From Stagnihabitans sp038231395 (GTDB lineage Bacteria > Pseudomonadota > Alphaproteobacteria > Rhodobacterales > Rhodobacteraceae): DNA of 64,000 nucleotides. Where the stretch lies: positions 1-64,000 of the forward strand of contig JBBRLL010000017.1 of the NCBI GenBank assembly GCA_038231395.1. Direction: 5' to 3'. The position numbers and the translations under genes are program-made. The notes below the pieces were generated by a model, which was not told the DNA's origin, did no database searches, and saw only the letters and a list, made by a program, of their open reading frames with translations. Positions 25,234 through 34,441 of the stretch are shown here, one piece after another. Numbering within the stretch: the stretch's first letter is position 1; the number at the start of each line of letters is the position of its first letter.

Positions 25234-25290
25234 CTAGAAAACGAACCCTCCAGCTGTCCCGACACCACTCTCCAATATCACTCTAGACAC
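25234..25290 (-). CDS. 18-residue small protein or leader peptide
   Basis: GTG at 25290 lies seven bases behind AAAGGAGG (the stretch AAAGGAGGTGATCC matches the full 3' end of 16S rRNA), the strongest ribosome site in the window. The ORF reads MSRVILESGVGTAGGFVF and ends with TAG. It has a promoter upstream with a perfect TTGACA and a terminator downstream, so it looks like a separate small mRNA or a leader for arfB. I do not recognise the peptide. No run of one amino acid that would suggest classical amino-acid attenuation is present. Confidence 0.6.
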   Translation of the reverse strand: MSRVILESGVGTAGGFVF

Positions 25291-25325
25291 TGGATCACCT
25301 CCTTTCGAAATTGTTGCCGATGAGG

Positions 25326-25355
25326 ATAGGTTGGCACATATTTGGTGTTTGTCAA
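25326..25355 (-). promoter_or_regulatory. Promoter for the 18-codon ORF
   Basis: A consensus -35 TTGACA (25350-25355), 18 bases, ACCTAT (25326-25331) as a weak -10. Start predicted near 25318, leaving a leader of about 28 bases. It lies just after the yhhQ stop. Confidence 0.5.
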
Positions 25356-25361
25356 AACCTT

Positions 25362-25982
25362 TTACGCAACTGGTGTGGTCATTTTGGCAACAAATAGACG
25401 GAAAGGCAGCAATCCGAACAGAGCTATGGCGAATTTTACACACCAATCGGCCACCGCCAGCGAAACCCAGAACGGCACCACGGATCCCAAGCCCAAAAGC
25501 GCGCCGGGCTCGGCTGCCCACGACACATCGTTGCCCGGTTCCAGAAAGGTCAAACTGGCGGCAAAGGCGATGGTGAAGAAGATAAGGCTGTCAATTGTCG
25601 ACCCCATAAGCGTCGAAATCAATGGCGCGCGCCACCATGCGGTGCCGCGAAGCCGGTCAAAAAGCGTCAGGTCCAGCAGTTGACCAACCACAAACGCGGC
25701 GGCAGAGCCCAAAGCGATGCGCAAAGTGACCAAAGGCCCGAAGTCGTTGTGGATTTGCGTCCCGATCCCTGAACAGACCAAGCCGGCAACGAAACCCGCG
25801 AGCACCACGACCCGGGCCGCGCGAACGCCCTGAAGGCGATTGGTGATGTCGTTGACAAGGAAGCTCAGCGGATAGGTCAGCGCGCCGAAGGTCAGAAACG
25901 CGCCCATCGGGTGCTGGACGAGGATGTTGGAGGCCACAACGATCAGCGCCATGGCAAGGATGCCCGGATAAAGGTTTTTCAT
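25362..25982 (-). CDS. yhhQ: Queuosine-precursor transporter, YhhQ/VUT family
   Basis: 206 residues with six membrane helices. Signature pieces are LTYPLSFLVNDITNR near residue 35 (the conserved D-I-x-x-E/N loop), LRIALGSAAAFVVGQLLDLTLFDRLR near 85, and STLMGSTIDSLIFFTIAF near 125. These proteins bring preQ0 or preQ1 into the cell for queuosine in tRNA. A stand-alone gene; the 18-codon ORF follows on the same strand with its own promoter. Confidence 0.88.
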   Translation of the reverse strand: MKNLYPGILAMALIVVASNILVQHPMGAFLTFGALTYPLSFLVNDITNRLQGVRAARVVVLAGFVAGLVCSGIGTQIHNDFGPLVTLRIALGSAAAFVVGQLLDLTLFDRLRGTAWWRAPLISTLMGSTIDSLIFFTIAFAASLTFLEPGNDVSWAAEPGALLGLGSVVPFWVSLAVADWCVKFAIALFGLLPFRLFVAKMTTPVA

Positions 25983-26083
25983 TCAGATTTTTTCCGTTTT
26001 TTACAAGGTTGCGGAGACTTGATGTGAAGATATTGGTCCCAACGATAAGGACGAAGGCCTTTACGCTTGCCGGGCGGGTGGTG

Positions 26084-26974
26084 TCAATCGGGCAGCCGAT
26101 ACTCCACGATTTCGCTGCGAAACAAGGGGAGGAAGTTGTTGTCGCTGACCATCGTGGCGCGCAACCCCTTGGCATCACGCCAGATTGCGAGGCCTTCTAG
26201 GTTGTCATGGGTGCCGGGATCGGTCTGCAACACGGTTTTCTCATGCAAAAGCCCGGTTTCGGTCAGATCAAACCGGCGGATCCGCGTGGCAAAACCGCCG
26301 AGGCCGTGAAACTCACGTTCCAAGACGTAAAACCGACCATCGGGGCCAAAGGTGGCGTCGGAAACCATAAAACCGCCGATTGCCGGAAAGCTGAAGGGCT
26401 GATCCCAAGTGCCGTGCCGATAGCGGAAAACCGGAAACGGCAAGCCGGGTGCTGCCGGCAATTCAGGCACGGTGTAAAGTGCGCCATCGGGGGCCAAGGC
26501 GATGGATTCCAGTGCGGTGTTGTGCAGCATCCGGGCAAAAGCGGGGTGGGACGGCAGAATTTCCGCCGCAGACCCCAGTTTGGTGTAGCGCCAAATGCGG
26601 GCCGGGCCTTCAAACGCGACAAAGGCGGTCCCGTCTTTGGCGATGGCGAGCCCTTCGCTGTCAGTCATGCCGGGTCGCAGGGGCCGACCGTCGTGCCCCA
26701 GCAAAAGGTTCATCGTGCCAGTTTGAATCGCAGTGACGTGGCCAGCGTCGTCGCGGGTGAACTGCCCGGAGACATAGGCGCCATGATCGGACTGCGCTGT
26801 GAAACTCAGTCCGTCAGGCGTGATCTGAAGGGCGGAAAAGCCGCCGAACAGCGCGCTTTTTCCAATGAAATCAATATCCTGCAGAAATCCTGCGGGCGCA
26901 AGTGGACCAGCGCTGCAGCGCAGGCCCGCCAGTACCACCAAAAGGCTCAGTTGGCCGAGAGTACGGCGGAACAT
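26084..26974 (-). CDS. Secreted phytase-like esterase-domain protein
   Basis: 296 residues. Start MFRRTLGQLSLLVVLAG at 26974 gives a signal peptide of about 22 residues. The rest is a beta-propeller-like protein with SDHGAYVSG, MTDSEGLAIAKDGTAFVAFEGPARI, ESIALAPDGALYTV and DNLEGLAIW, the pattern of the esterase-like activity of phytase family. It overlaps mepA by 28 bases and is the third gene of a run MFS - mepA - this gene. Substrate unknown; periplasmic or exported. Confidence 0.82.
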   Translation of the reverse strand: MFRRTLGQLSLLVVLAGLRCSAGPLAPAGFLQDIDFIGKSALFGGFSALQITPDGLSFTAQSDHGAYVSGQFTRDDAGHVTAIQTGTMNLLLGHDGRPLRPGMTDSEGLAIAKDGTAFVAFEGPARIWRYTKLGSAAEILPSHPAFARMLHNTALESIALAPDGALYTVPELPAAPGLPFPVFRYRHGTWDQPFSFPAIGGFMVSDATFGPDGRFYVLEREFHGLGGFATRIRRFDLTETGLLHEKTVLQTDPGTHDNLEGLAIWRDAKGLRATMVSDNNFLPLFRSEIVEYRLPD

Positions 26975-27834
26975 TGCTGCGGCAGATCGGCCATGGTGAA
27001 TTCGCGCGGACCTTTCTTGTGTGGTGGCGGCGGGCCGGGATTTTTCACCGGTTTTGACGGTTTTGGGTGCAGATAGGCATCTGAAACCCAATAGTTCAAG
27101 GTTTCGTCACAGCCGCTGCCGCCCTTTGACAAGTCAGATACGGTCGGGGTCTGGGTCTGACACAGCGGCGAATTCGGCGGGCATTTCAGGCGGACGTGCA
27201 TGTGGTCCTGATGGTTCGCCTCTGGCCGGATGTGTTGCAGCCAGGCGGCGTCGGCGGCGGTGGCGGTCTTGCAGATTTCCAGTTTGATTGCGGCGGCCAC
27301 GAAAATCCGGTCAACGCGCGGGTCAGAGGCGGCGGCTTTCAGCACGGACCGATAGCTGGGGTTCCAGTTTTCGTTGACCGAAAGCTGGTCGTCGGTACGG
27401 ATCGAGATCGAGGAGATCGTTTCACGCTGCGCCGCCGAAAGCGTCAGTTTGGATGGCGCCAGAAACCAGATGTCGGCGTCAAGGCCCATCTGATGGCTCG
27501 CGTGGCCGGAAATCATCGGGCCGCCGCGCGGATTGCCCATGTCGCCGATGTAAATACCCCGCCAGCCGAAGGCGGTGACGGATTTGCTCAGGTCCTCCAG
27601 ATAGCTGACCAGCACCGGATTGCCCCAGTTGCGGTCACGCGAAAGGCGCATGGCCTGCCAGGTCGGCCCGGTCTCTGGCAGTTGGATATTGCCGGCGGCG
27701 CAGCCCCGCGCATAGGTGCCGATCGGTTCGGCAGGGCCAGCGGTGGGCTGGGTTTGGGCCGCAAACAGCTTGGCGGCAAGGGTCTCGGCAGAGGCGGGAC
27801 CGCTCAGGGCCAGCAAAACGGCCAGAAATTTCAC
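26947..27834 (-). CDS. mepA: Penicillin-insensitive murein endopeptidase MepA
   Basis: 295 residues from GTG 27834, which overlaps the stop of the MFS gene (GTGA). Signal peptide MKFLAVLLALSGPASA. The LAS metallopeptidase motifs are SGHASHQMGLDADIW (His and Asp zinc ligands) near residue 113 and NHQDHMHVRL near 220. It cuts D-Ala-mDAP cross-links in peptidoglycan. The C-terminal tail has a proline-rich stretch (KPVKNPGPPPPHKKG) and cysteines for disulfides. Confidence 0.93.
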   Translation of the reverse strand: MKFLAVLLALSGPASAETLAAKLFAAQTQPTAGPAEPIGTYARGCAAGNIQLPETGPTWQAMRLSRDRNWGNPVLVSYLEDLSKSVTAFGWRGIYIGDMGNPRGGPMISGHASHQMGLDADIWFLAPSKLTLSAAQRETISSISIRTDDQLSVNENWNPSYRSVLKAAASDPRVDRIFVAAAIKLEICKTATAADAAWLQHIRPEANHQDHMHVRLKCPPNSPLCQTQTPTVSDLSKGGSGCDETLNYWVSDAYLHPKPSKPVKNPGPPPPHKKGPREFTMADLPQQCSAVLSAN

Positions 27835-29192
27835 GCGCGCTCTCCCATCGGTTTGACCCATCTCAACACGATCATGCCCATAATAAACAGCGCAATCAAG
27901 GGGATGGCGATGCCCAGCCGCGACGATCCGCTGAGGAGGGTGAACAACGCGATGCCCATCGTGCCAAGGTAGGTGGTGGCTTTGCCGGACAGGGCGTAAA
28001 GCCCGAAAGCCTCGGTCGCGCGCTCTGGTGTGGTGTGAAATACCATCATCGTGCGGCTGGCGGCCTGCAAACTTCCACCGGCAGCGCCTATCCCGCAGCC
28101 GCAGATGTAGAACACGATGTCCGGCAGGGCGGAGCCGTCGGCCAGCGGAAGGCCGAAAAACGTGGTGCGCGACATGCCTGCGACGACAAGACAGACGGCT
28201 ATCAGCACCCACATCGACACAACGATCACCGGTTTTGGCCCCAGGGCAGAGTCCATCCGGCCGCCCGCCCAGGTGAAAACCGCCGCCGAAATCGCTGCTA
28301 TGATGCCAAAAATCCCGATTTGCGTGATGCTCCACCCCAATACGCCAGAGGCATAGATGCCGCCGATGCCGTAAAGTGCGTTCAGCGCGTCGCGGTACAG
28401 CATCGAGGAGAGCAGGTGCGCGCCAAGGCTTTGGCGTTTGCGCAACGACAGGATAAGCGCCCAAAGTTCGCGCAGCGATTGGCTCAGTTTGACGGGTGCC
28501 TTGGTGGCGCTGTCATGGACCCAAAGCGCGAAGGGCACCATGAAGATCACATACCAGATCGCGGTGAAGGGGCCGACGGCGCGGGTGCCTTCCCGCAGGG
28601 CGGCGTTCAGACCAAAAACCGGGGGGATGCCGAGCAATGTCTTGCCGGTGGCGCTGTTTTCGTTGAAAAACAACAGCATAAGGACCAGCGCGATGATCCC
28701 GCCCAAATATCCCCAGGCAGAGCCGGAGCCGGAGATTTTGCCCATATCGTCATCTCCGGTCAGGTCGGGCATCAGGGAATTGGTGAAGATCGTCGCAAAC
28801 TCCATCCCGATCAGGCCGAATCCAAACCAGAACATCGCCATGAAAAGGTCAGGCTGCACCGGGTTCACATACCAAAGCGCCCAGGAGCCTGTCACGTAAA
28901 GCGCTGAAAATGCCCAGATCCACGGCATTCTGCGGCCAGAACCGTCGGCCACGGCACCCAACAGCGGGGCAAGACAGGCGATCAGCAGGCCGGAAATGGT
29001 CTGTCCCGTTGTCCAATAGGCCTGTGCTGCCGCGTTGGCTGCGGTTTGGTCCAGGCCTTGGGTCAGATATTTTGCGGTTGCGACCTCGGAGAAATAGGGG
29101 CCGAAGGTGAAGGTCAGGAGGAGGGTGCTGTACGGCTGGCTCGCCCAGTCAAAAAAGTACCAGCCCCAGATGCGCTGTCGCTTGCTTGCCAT
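27831..29192 (-). CDS. MFS transporter, UMF1/Atg22-like family
   Basis: 453 residues. MASKRQRIWGWYFFDWASQPY at 29192 is the typical start of this family, with the first helix containing F-x-D-W-A. Twelve membrane segments follow. Atg22 relatives in yeast export amino acids from the vacuole; bacterial members are mostly uncharacterised. First gene of the run with mepA, to which it is coupled by a GTGA overlap; co-expression with a murein endopeptidase hints at uptake of cell-wall products, but this is only a suggestion. Confidence 0.85.
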   Translation of the reverse strand: MASKRQRIWGWYFFDWASQPYSTLLLTFTFGPYFSEVATAKYLTQGLDQTAANAAAQAYWTTGQTISGLLIACLAPLLGAVADGSGRRMPWIWAFSALYVTGSWALWYVNPVQPDLFMAMFWFGFGLIGMEFATIFTNSLMPDLTGDDDMGKISGSGSAWGYLGGIIALVLMLLFFNENSATGKTLLGIPPVFGLNAALREGTRAVGPFTAIWYVIFMVPFALWVHDSATKAPVKLSQSLRELWALILSLRKRQSLGAHLLSSMLYRDALNALYGIGGIYASGVLGWSITQIGIFGIIAAISAAVFTWAGGRMDSALGPKPVIVVSMWVLIAVCLVVAGMSRTTFFGLPLADGSALPDIVFYICGCGIGAAGGSLQAASRTMMVFHTTPERATEAFGLYALSGKATTYLGTMGIALFTLLSGSSRLGIAIPLIALFIMGMIVLRWVKPMGERA

Positions 29193-29304
29193 GCCCGTCC
29201 TCGTTTTCGTGATGAAGCCTGAGTTGACCGGATTAATCAAGTAGAACAGATTGCGCTTTACCCTCACGCAGGCTACCACATCTGCGAAATCGAAAGGCCA
29301 GACC

Positions 29305-29592
29305 ATGACATCCCTCTTGGAAATCCTGCTGTTCGCCGTGCAAATTGTCCGCTGGATCGTTCTGGTTCATGTGATCATGAGCTGGCTGATCAATTTTCAG
29401 GTTCTGAACCTGCGGCAACCTTTGGTGTCGCAAATCTGGTACGGGCTGAACCGGACGCTGGACCCGATTTACTCGCGCATCCGCGCTCTGATCCCGATCT
29501 CGGGCGGCATCGACTTTGCGCCGCTGATCGTGCTGTTCGGCGTCTACGCGATTGAGGTCGTGATCCGCAACAATCTGTACGCATTCCATTAA
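29305..29592 (+). CDS. YggT family membrane protein
   Basis: 95 residues with two membrane segments, residues 5-27 and 68-88, and the conserved centre WLINFQVLNLRQP...RTLDPIYSRIRALIPISGGIDFAPL. Family members are linked to osmotic tolerance and cell division (YlmG in chloroplasts), but the bacterial role is not settled. Divergent from the MFS gene. Confidence 0.88.
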   Translation: MTSLLEILLFAVQIVRWIVLVHVIMSWLINFQVLNLRQPLVSQIWYGLNRTLDPIYSRIRALIPISGGIDFAPLIVLFGVYAIEVVIRNNLYAFH

Positions 29593-29633
29593 CCTTTCGT
29601 TGACCGGAAGGGGCTGTTGCTGATGGGTTTTGC

Positions 29634-31694
29634 ATGGATCACATGACGCAGCCGGACGTGCTGCTTCACCAGGTGTGGGGATTCGCCGGCTTTCGCCCCG
29701 GTCAGGAAGAAATTGTTCAAGCGGTGATCGCGGGGCAGAACACTTTGGCCATCATGCCGACGGGTGGCGGGAAATCCTTGTGTTTTCAACTGCCTGCGCT
29801 GTGCCGTGAAGGTGTGACTGTGGTGATTTCTCCACTGATCGCCTTGATGCGGGATCAGGTTCGGGCGCTGAAAGCTGCGGGTGTGGAGGCTGGGGCCCTG
29901 ACCTCTGGCAACACCGAAGAAGAAACCGAAAGCGTTTTTGCGGCACTGGATGACGGGCGTTTGAAGCTTTTGTATCTGGCGCCCGAACGGTTGGCAGCGG
30001 CGGCCACTGTGCCCATGCTGCGGCGGATCGGCGTTTCGTTGATTGCGGTCGACGAGGCGCATTGCGTCAGCCAGTGGGGCCACGATTTCCGCCCCGACTA
30101 TCTGCGTTTGGGCGAATTGCGCCGGACTTTGGGCGTTCCCCTGGCCGCCTTCACTGCCACGGCGGACGCTGAAACCCGGGCAGAGATTGTCACGCGGCTG
30201 TTTGACGGGGTCGCTCCGGTCACCTTTCTGCGCGGGTTTGATCGGCCCAATATCCGGCTGGCCTTTGCGGTCAAAGACAGCCCGCGTGACCAGATTTTGC
30301 GCTATGCCGCTGATCGCAAAGGGCAATCCGGGATCATCTATTGCGGCAGCCGCGCCAAGACAGAGGTTTTGACCGTAGCGCTTCGGGACGCGGGCCATCT
30401 GGTTCTGCACTATCATGCCGGGATGGAGGCGGAAGATCGGCGTCGGGCTGAGTTGCGCTTTCAGCAGGAGGATGGGCTGATCGTCGTTGCCACCGTCGCA
30501 TTCGGCATGGGGATCGACAAGCCTGACATCCGCTGGGTTGCGCACGCCGATCTGCCAAAGTCGATCGAGGGCTATTATCAAGAGATTGGCCGGGCTGGCC
30601 GCGACGGTGCCCCGGCCGATACGCTGACGCTTTATGGTCCCGACGACATTCGCCTGCGCCGGACCCAGATCGACGAGGGTGCCGCCCCCGCGGACCGCAA
30701 AGCCGCCGATCATGGACGGCTGAACGCTTTGCTGGGTCTGGCCGAGGCGGCGCATTGTCGGCGTCAGGTGCTTTTGACCTATTTCGGCGAGGAGTCTCAA
30801 CCCTGCGGCAACTGTGACCTCTGCCAGCGCCCGGCCAAGCTGTTTGATGCGACTGAGGCTGTGCGCAAGGCTCTTTCTGCCATTCTTCGCACCGGTGAGT
30901 ATTTTGGCGCGGTTCATCTGATTGATATCCTTACAGGAAATGCCACGAGCAAAGTTGTCGAACGCGGTCATGACAAATTGCCGACCTTTGCGATAGGCCG
31001 TGAGATGACCAAACCCGCCTGGGCCGCCGTGTTTCGCCAGATGATGGGTCGCGATCTGGTGCGCCCGGATCCTGACCGTTTTGGCGCTTTGCGGATGACC
31101 GATGCCGCGCGGCCGATTCTGCGGGGTGAAGAAAGCATCACTCTGCGCGCCGATACGGTCGAAAAAGCCGATCGGACAGAGCGTAACACGGCCCGCGTGC
31201 AGGTGGACGAGGAGGACGTCGCACTTTTGACCGCGCTGAAAGCCAAGCGGCGCAATCTGGCAGAGGCGCAAGGGGTTCCGGCTTACGTGGTCTTCCCTGA
31301 CAAGACCTTGATTGAAATGGCGGAAAAGCGGCCAAAGACCCTGGATGCCATGATTGGCATCAACGGGATCGGGGCGCGCAAACTGGAAAGCTATGGCCGC
31401 GCGTTTCTGGAGGTTATTTTGGGAGAGCGGGTCGATTCTCCGGCGCCTGCACGCCGCAAGCTGACCGGGCTGGCCGCCGGACCGATTTATGACCGGCTGG
31501 AGGAAGTGCAGGTCGCCCTGTCACGCGGCGAAAACGGGTTGGGCAAATATTTGTCCTGCACAAGTGGCACTTTGCGGCAGATTGCGGAAAGCAGGCCGTC
31601 CACCCTCGCCGACCTGCACCGGGTCAGCGGCATGGGCGAGGCCCGCATCGAACGGTTCGGCGCGGCCTTTCTGGAAATCTTGCGGCAAGACTGA
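29634..31694 (+). CDS. recQ: ATP-dependent DNA helicase RecQ
   Basis: 686 residues. Helicase motifs: WGFAGFRPGQEEIVQAV (Q-like motif 0), MPTGGGKSLCFQ (Walker A), VDEAHCVSQWGHDFRPDY (DEAH and the RecQ aromatic loop), and IGRAGRDGAPA (motif VI). The RQC zinc site is CRRQ...CGNCDLC near 380-400. The C-terminus has one HRDC domain (about 525-600) and a second HRDC-like helical unit (about 620-685) ending GMGEARIERFG. Unwinds DNA in recombination repair. ATG at 29634 or 29643. Convergent with the sensor kinase with four bases between stops. Confidence 0.96.
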   Translation: MDHMTQPDVLLHQVWGFAGFRPGQEEIVQAVIAGQNTLAIMPTGGGKSLCFQLPALCREGVTVVISPLIALMRDQVRALKAAGVEAGALTSGNTEEETESVFAALDDGRLKLLYLAPERLAAAATVPMLRRIGVSLIAVDEAHCVSQWGHDFRPDYLRLGELRRTLGVPLAAFTATADAETRAEIVTRLFDGVAPVTFLRGFDRPNIRLAFAVKDSPRDQILRYAADRKGQSGIIYCGSRAKTEVLTVALRDAGHLVLHYHAGMEAEDRRRAELRFQQEDGLIVVATVAFGMGIDKPDIRWVAHADLPKSIEGYYQEIGRAGRDGAPADTLTLYGPDDIRLRRTQIDEGAAPADRKAADHGRLNALLGLAEAAHCRRQVLLTYFGEESQPCGNCDLCQRPAKLFDATEAVRKALSAILRTGEYFGAVHLIDILTGNATSKVVERGHDKLPTFAIGREMTKPAWAAVFRQMMGRDLVRPDPDRFGALRMTDAARPILRGEESITLRADTVEKADRTERNTARVQVDEEDVALLTALKAKRRNLAEAQGVPAYVVFPDKTLIEMAEKRPKTLDAMIGINGIGARKLESYGRAFLEVILGERVDSPAPARRKLTGLAAGPIYDRLEEVQVALSRGENGLGKYLSCTSGTLRQIAESRPSTLADLHRVSGMGEARIERFGAAFLEILRQD

Positions 31695-31698
31695 GGGA

Positions 31699-34344
31699 TC
31701 AGGTGCCCGTCTTGGCCGGAAGCTCTGCAAACACGATGGGCCGGGCCTCTTTCGGACAAAACTCCACCATCGCGGAACAGATCACGGCCTTGCGCAACGG
31801 TTTGGTCATGTAGCGGTCGATTCCGGCGGCCAAAATCCCCTGTTCGTCGCCGTCCATCGCGTGCGCGGTCAACGCGACAATCGGCAGATGGCTTTTGCCA
31901 TTCTCCAACGCGCGGATGGCGCGGGCGGCCTGGCGGCCATCCATCTCTGGCATCGAGATGTCCATGAAGATCATGTCGGGCCTGAAGCTTTGGAACAGTT
32001 CAACCGCCTCGCGCCCGTTGTTGGCGAAAACCAGTTCAATATCCAGATCGCGCACCATCTTCTGAAAGACCAGTTGATTGGTCCGGTTGTCCTCTGCCGC
32101 AAGGATCCGCATGGCGCGCGGGGCGTCCGGTTTGCGCTGCGACGGCGGGGGCGCAATCGCCAACAGCACCGGGACGCCGCCGACCTCTTGCAGCTTGCGG
32201 TAAAGATCAGCGCGCAGGATCGGTTTCTGGATAATCGCGGCCAATTCTTTCGAGCCTTCCCCTTCCCGCGCCTGGGTGGGGTTGGAGGACAAAAGCACGA
32301 TCGGCATGGTCAGGCCCAAGGCGCGGATTTTGGTGGCGAGCGTCAGGCCATCCATTTCCGGCATGGAATGGTCGGTCAACACCGCATCGAAATTGGCGTT
32401 GCGGCTGAGGATTTCCAGCGCATCGGCCCCCGAGCGGCTGAGCGTCACCTCCACCCCGCAAGGCTGAAGCTGACGTTCCAGAATGGTGCGGTTGATGAAA
32501 AGATCGTCCACCACCAGAACCTTGCGCAGCGCAATCGGCAGGCGGGGGGCCACAGCATCCTCGGCCACCGGCAAAGTGACGCGAAAACCGAAGCACGATC
32601 CTTTTCCCGGCTCGCTATCGACCCAGACAGCACCTTCCATCCGTTCAATCAGACGCTGTGTGATGGCCAGCCCAAGGCCGGTGCCTTCAAACTTGCGGTT
32701 GGATTCACTTTCGACCTGATTGAATTCGCCGAAGATGTGGTCAAGGTGTTCGGTCGCGATCCCGATGCCGGTGTCTTCGACGGTGACATGCAGTTGCTGG
32801 CGGCCCGGTTCGGTTTCAAGTCCGACGACGCGGATCAGGACATGGCCTTTTTCGGTAAACTTGACCGCATTTCCCACGAGGTTGGTCAGAACCTGCCGCA
32901 AACGTCCGGGATCACCGACAAAACGGGTGGGCAGGAACATGTCGAAGTCAATCATCAGGTCAAGGCCCTTGGCGCGCGCCTTGGGTTGCAAAAGCATCGC
33001 CACTTCGTGAATTGCGCGTTCCAGATCAAAGGGTTCCGGGTAAAGCGTCAGCCGCTCCGCCTCGATCTTGGAATAGTCCAGGATGTCGTTGATGATGACC
33101 AAAAGCGCCTCGCCCGAGGATTTGATCGTCTCGGCAAACAGCCTTTGTTCATCGGACAGCGGGGTATCGCACAAGAGTTCGGCCATGCCGACCACACCGT
33201 TCATCGGCGTTCTGATCTCATGGCTCATATTGGCAAGAAAAGCCGATTTGGCGCGGGTTGCGGCCTCCGCAGCCTCGGTCGCGGCAAGAAGCTTGACCTC
33301 AGCCTCGCGCTGTTGGGTGATGTCCACGCGCAGGCCGACAAAGCCGCCGTCCGGCGTGGGATGGTCCTGCCCCTTGATCAGACGCCCATCGCCAAGCCGT
33401 TGTTCGTGAACGCCTTCCGGGTTGCGATGCTGCGCCAGACGCAGCGTCAGCCACGCCTCCTCCTGCCCTTCGGCGATGGCGTGCTGGCCGTGCGCCAGAC
33501 CGTAGCGCAGGATTTCCTCAAAGGTGGCACCCACTTTCATGGCCGGTGCGGAAATCGGATAGATGTCGCGGTATTGCTGGTTACAGGTCAAAAGTCGGTC
33601 CTCCCTGTCAAATAGGACAAAGCCATCAGGAATAGCCTCAATGGCGGCCCAAAGGCGCATTTGTTCGGTGATGTTCACGGCCAGCGAGACGAGATCGCCG
33701 TCGCGGGCCCGGCGGTTCACAAGCTTGATCCAAAGCCCGTTGGTCATTTGCAGCGTCACAGGCTCTATCGGGTCAGAGTCCAGTCGGGCGACCATGTTGG
33801 CCACGAAATCATCGACCGTTTGACCGGAAAGCTCTGCCCGCTCGCCCTCAGCCAGAAGCCGCAGGACATCGGCGTAAGTGACACCCGGCGTGATCGGCAA
33901 TCCGGCAAGGGGCCGCAAAAAGGCGCTGTTGGCGGCGACCAGCTTCAACGCGCTGTCGTAGACTGCAAAACCGTCGTTGATGGTGTTGATCGAATCCCAC
34001 AGCCGTCGTTCCGCCATCACGGCGTGGGTGTGGGCGCGGTCAAGATCCTCGATAAACCGCGACTGTTCGCCTTTCAGCACCGCCGCTTCCGACACCGCAA
34101 CTTTCGCGATGCCGCGTTGTTCGACGATCTGGTCGGACAAAGCGCGGGCATGAAGCCCTAGTTTTTCGTTGGCGGCAAAAAGCTCTCTGCTCTTTTGTTC
34201 CAGCAAGCGTTCGGCTGCCAGTCTTGCCCGCCGTTCTTTCGCCAGCCGTTCCACAGTTTCCATGTCCGCCCGCGCCCGTTCTGGGCCCCAAAGATGCCGT
34301 TCGCCCGTATGAGACGAACCGAAATCAAGGGCAATCTGCCGCAT
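31699..34344 (-). CDS. Hybrid sensor histidine kinase with two receiver domains
   Basis: 881 residues, no membrane segment seen, so probably cytoplasmic. Order: N-terminal coiled coil (about 27-110), two PAS-like domains (about 110-225 with WDSINTINDGFAVYDSA, and 230-345 with WAAIEAIPDGFVLFD), HisKA with phospho-acceptor His 375 in ANMSHEIRTPMNG, HATPase with NLVGNAVKFT, DTGIGIA and GTGLGLAI, then REC1 (Asp in VLTDHSMPEMDG) and REC2 (Asp in IFMDISMPEMDG, Lys in TKPL). ATG 34344 follows an in-frame TTG. No output domain or cognate regulator is adjacent; signal unknown. Divergent from the macroglobulin gene. Confidence 0.93.
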   Translation of the reverse strand: MRQIALDFGSSHTGERHLWGPERARADMETVERLAKERRARLAAERLLEQKSRELFAANEKLGLHARALSDQIVEQRGIAKVAVSEAAVLKGEQSRFIEDLDRAHTHAVMAERRLWDSINTINDGFAVYDSALKLVAANSAFLRPLAGLPITPGVTYADVLRLLAEGERAELSGQTVDDFVANMVARLDSDPIEPVTLQMTNGLWIKLVNRRARDGDLVSLAVNITEQMRLWAAIEAIPDGFVLFDREDRLLTCNQQYRDIYPISAPAMKVGATFEEILRYGLAHGQHAIAEGQEEAWLTLRLAQHRNPEGVHEQRLGDGRLIKGQDHPTPDGGFVGLRVDITQQREAEVKLLAATEAAEAATRAKSAFLANMSHEIRTPMNGVVGMAELLCDTPLSDEQRLFAETIKSSGEALLVIINDILDYSKIEAERLTLYPEPFDLERAIHEVAMLLQPKARAKGLDLMIDFDMFLPTRFVGDPGRLRQVLTNLVGNAVKFTEKGHVLIRVVGLETEPGRQQLHVTVEDTGIGIATEHLDHIFGEFNQVESESNRKFEGTGLGLAITQRLIERMEGAVWVDSEPGKGSCFGFRVTLPVAEDAVAPRLPIALRKVLVVDDLFINRTILERQLQPCGVEVTLSRSGADALEILSRNANFDAVLTDHSMPEMDGLTLATKIRALGLTMPIVLLSSNPTQAREGEGSKELAAIIQKPILRADLYRKLQEVGGVPVLLAIAPPPSQRKPDAPRAMRILAAEDNRTNQLVFQKMVRDLDIELVFANNGREAVELFQSFRPDMIFMDISMPEMDGRQAARAIRALENGKSHLPIVALTAHAMDGDEQGILAAGIDRYMTKPLRKAVICSAMVEFCPKEARPIVFAELPAKTGT

Positions 34345-34441
34345 CAAAATGAATGTCCGCTTAACGTCGGCAAATTCAGAATCCTTGCTGAAAAATCCGC
34401 GCCATGCGATGACGGGTCAGCAGTTTTGCGGGGGAATTTCG

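Noticed and set aside
25288..25305. Stretch equal to the 3' end of 16S rRNA (CTGGATCACCTCCTTTC) on the plus strand
   Set aside because: Only about 17 bases match and no other rRNA sequence is near; on the reverse strand it is an ideal ribosome site in front of a small ORF, which explains it better.
27835..28464. Upstream extension of mepA into the MFS gene
   Set aside because: The extra 210 residues overlap the MFS gene in another frame and have no similarity; GTG 27834 gives a signal peptide and coupled start.
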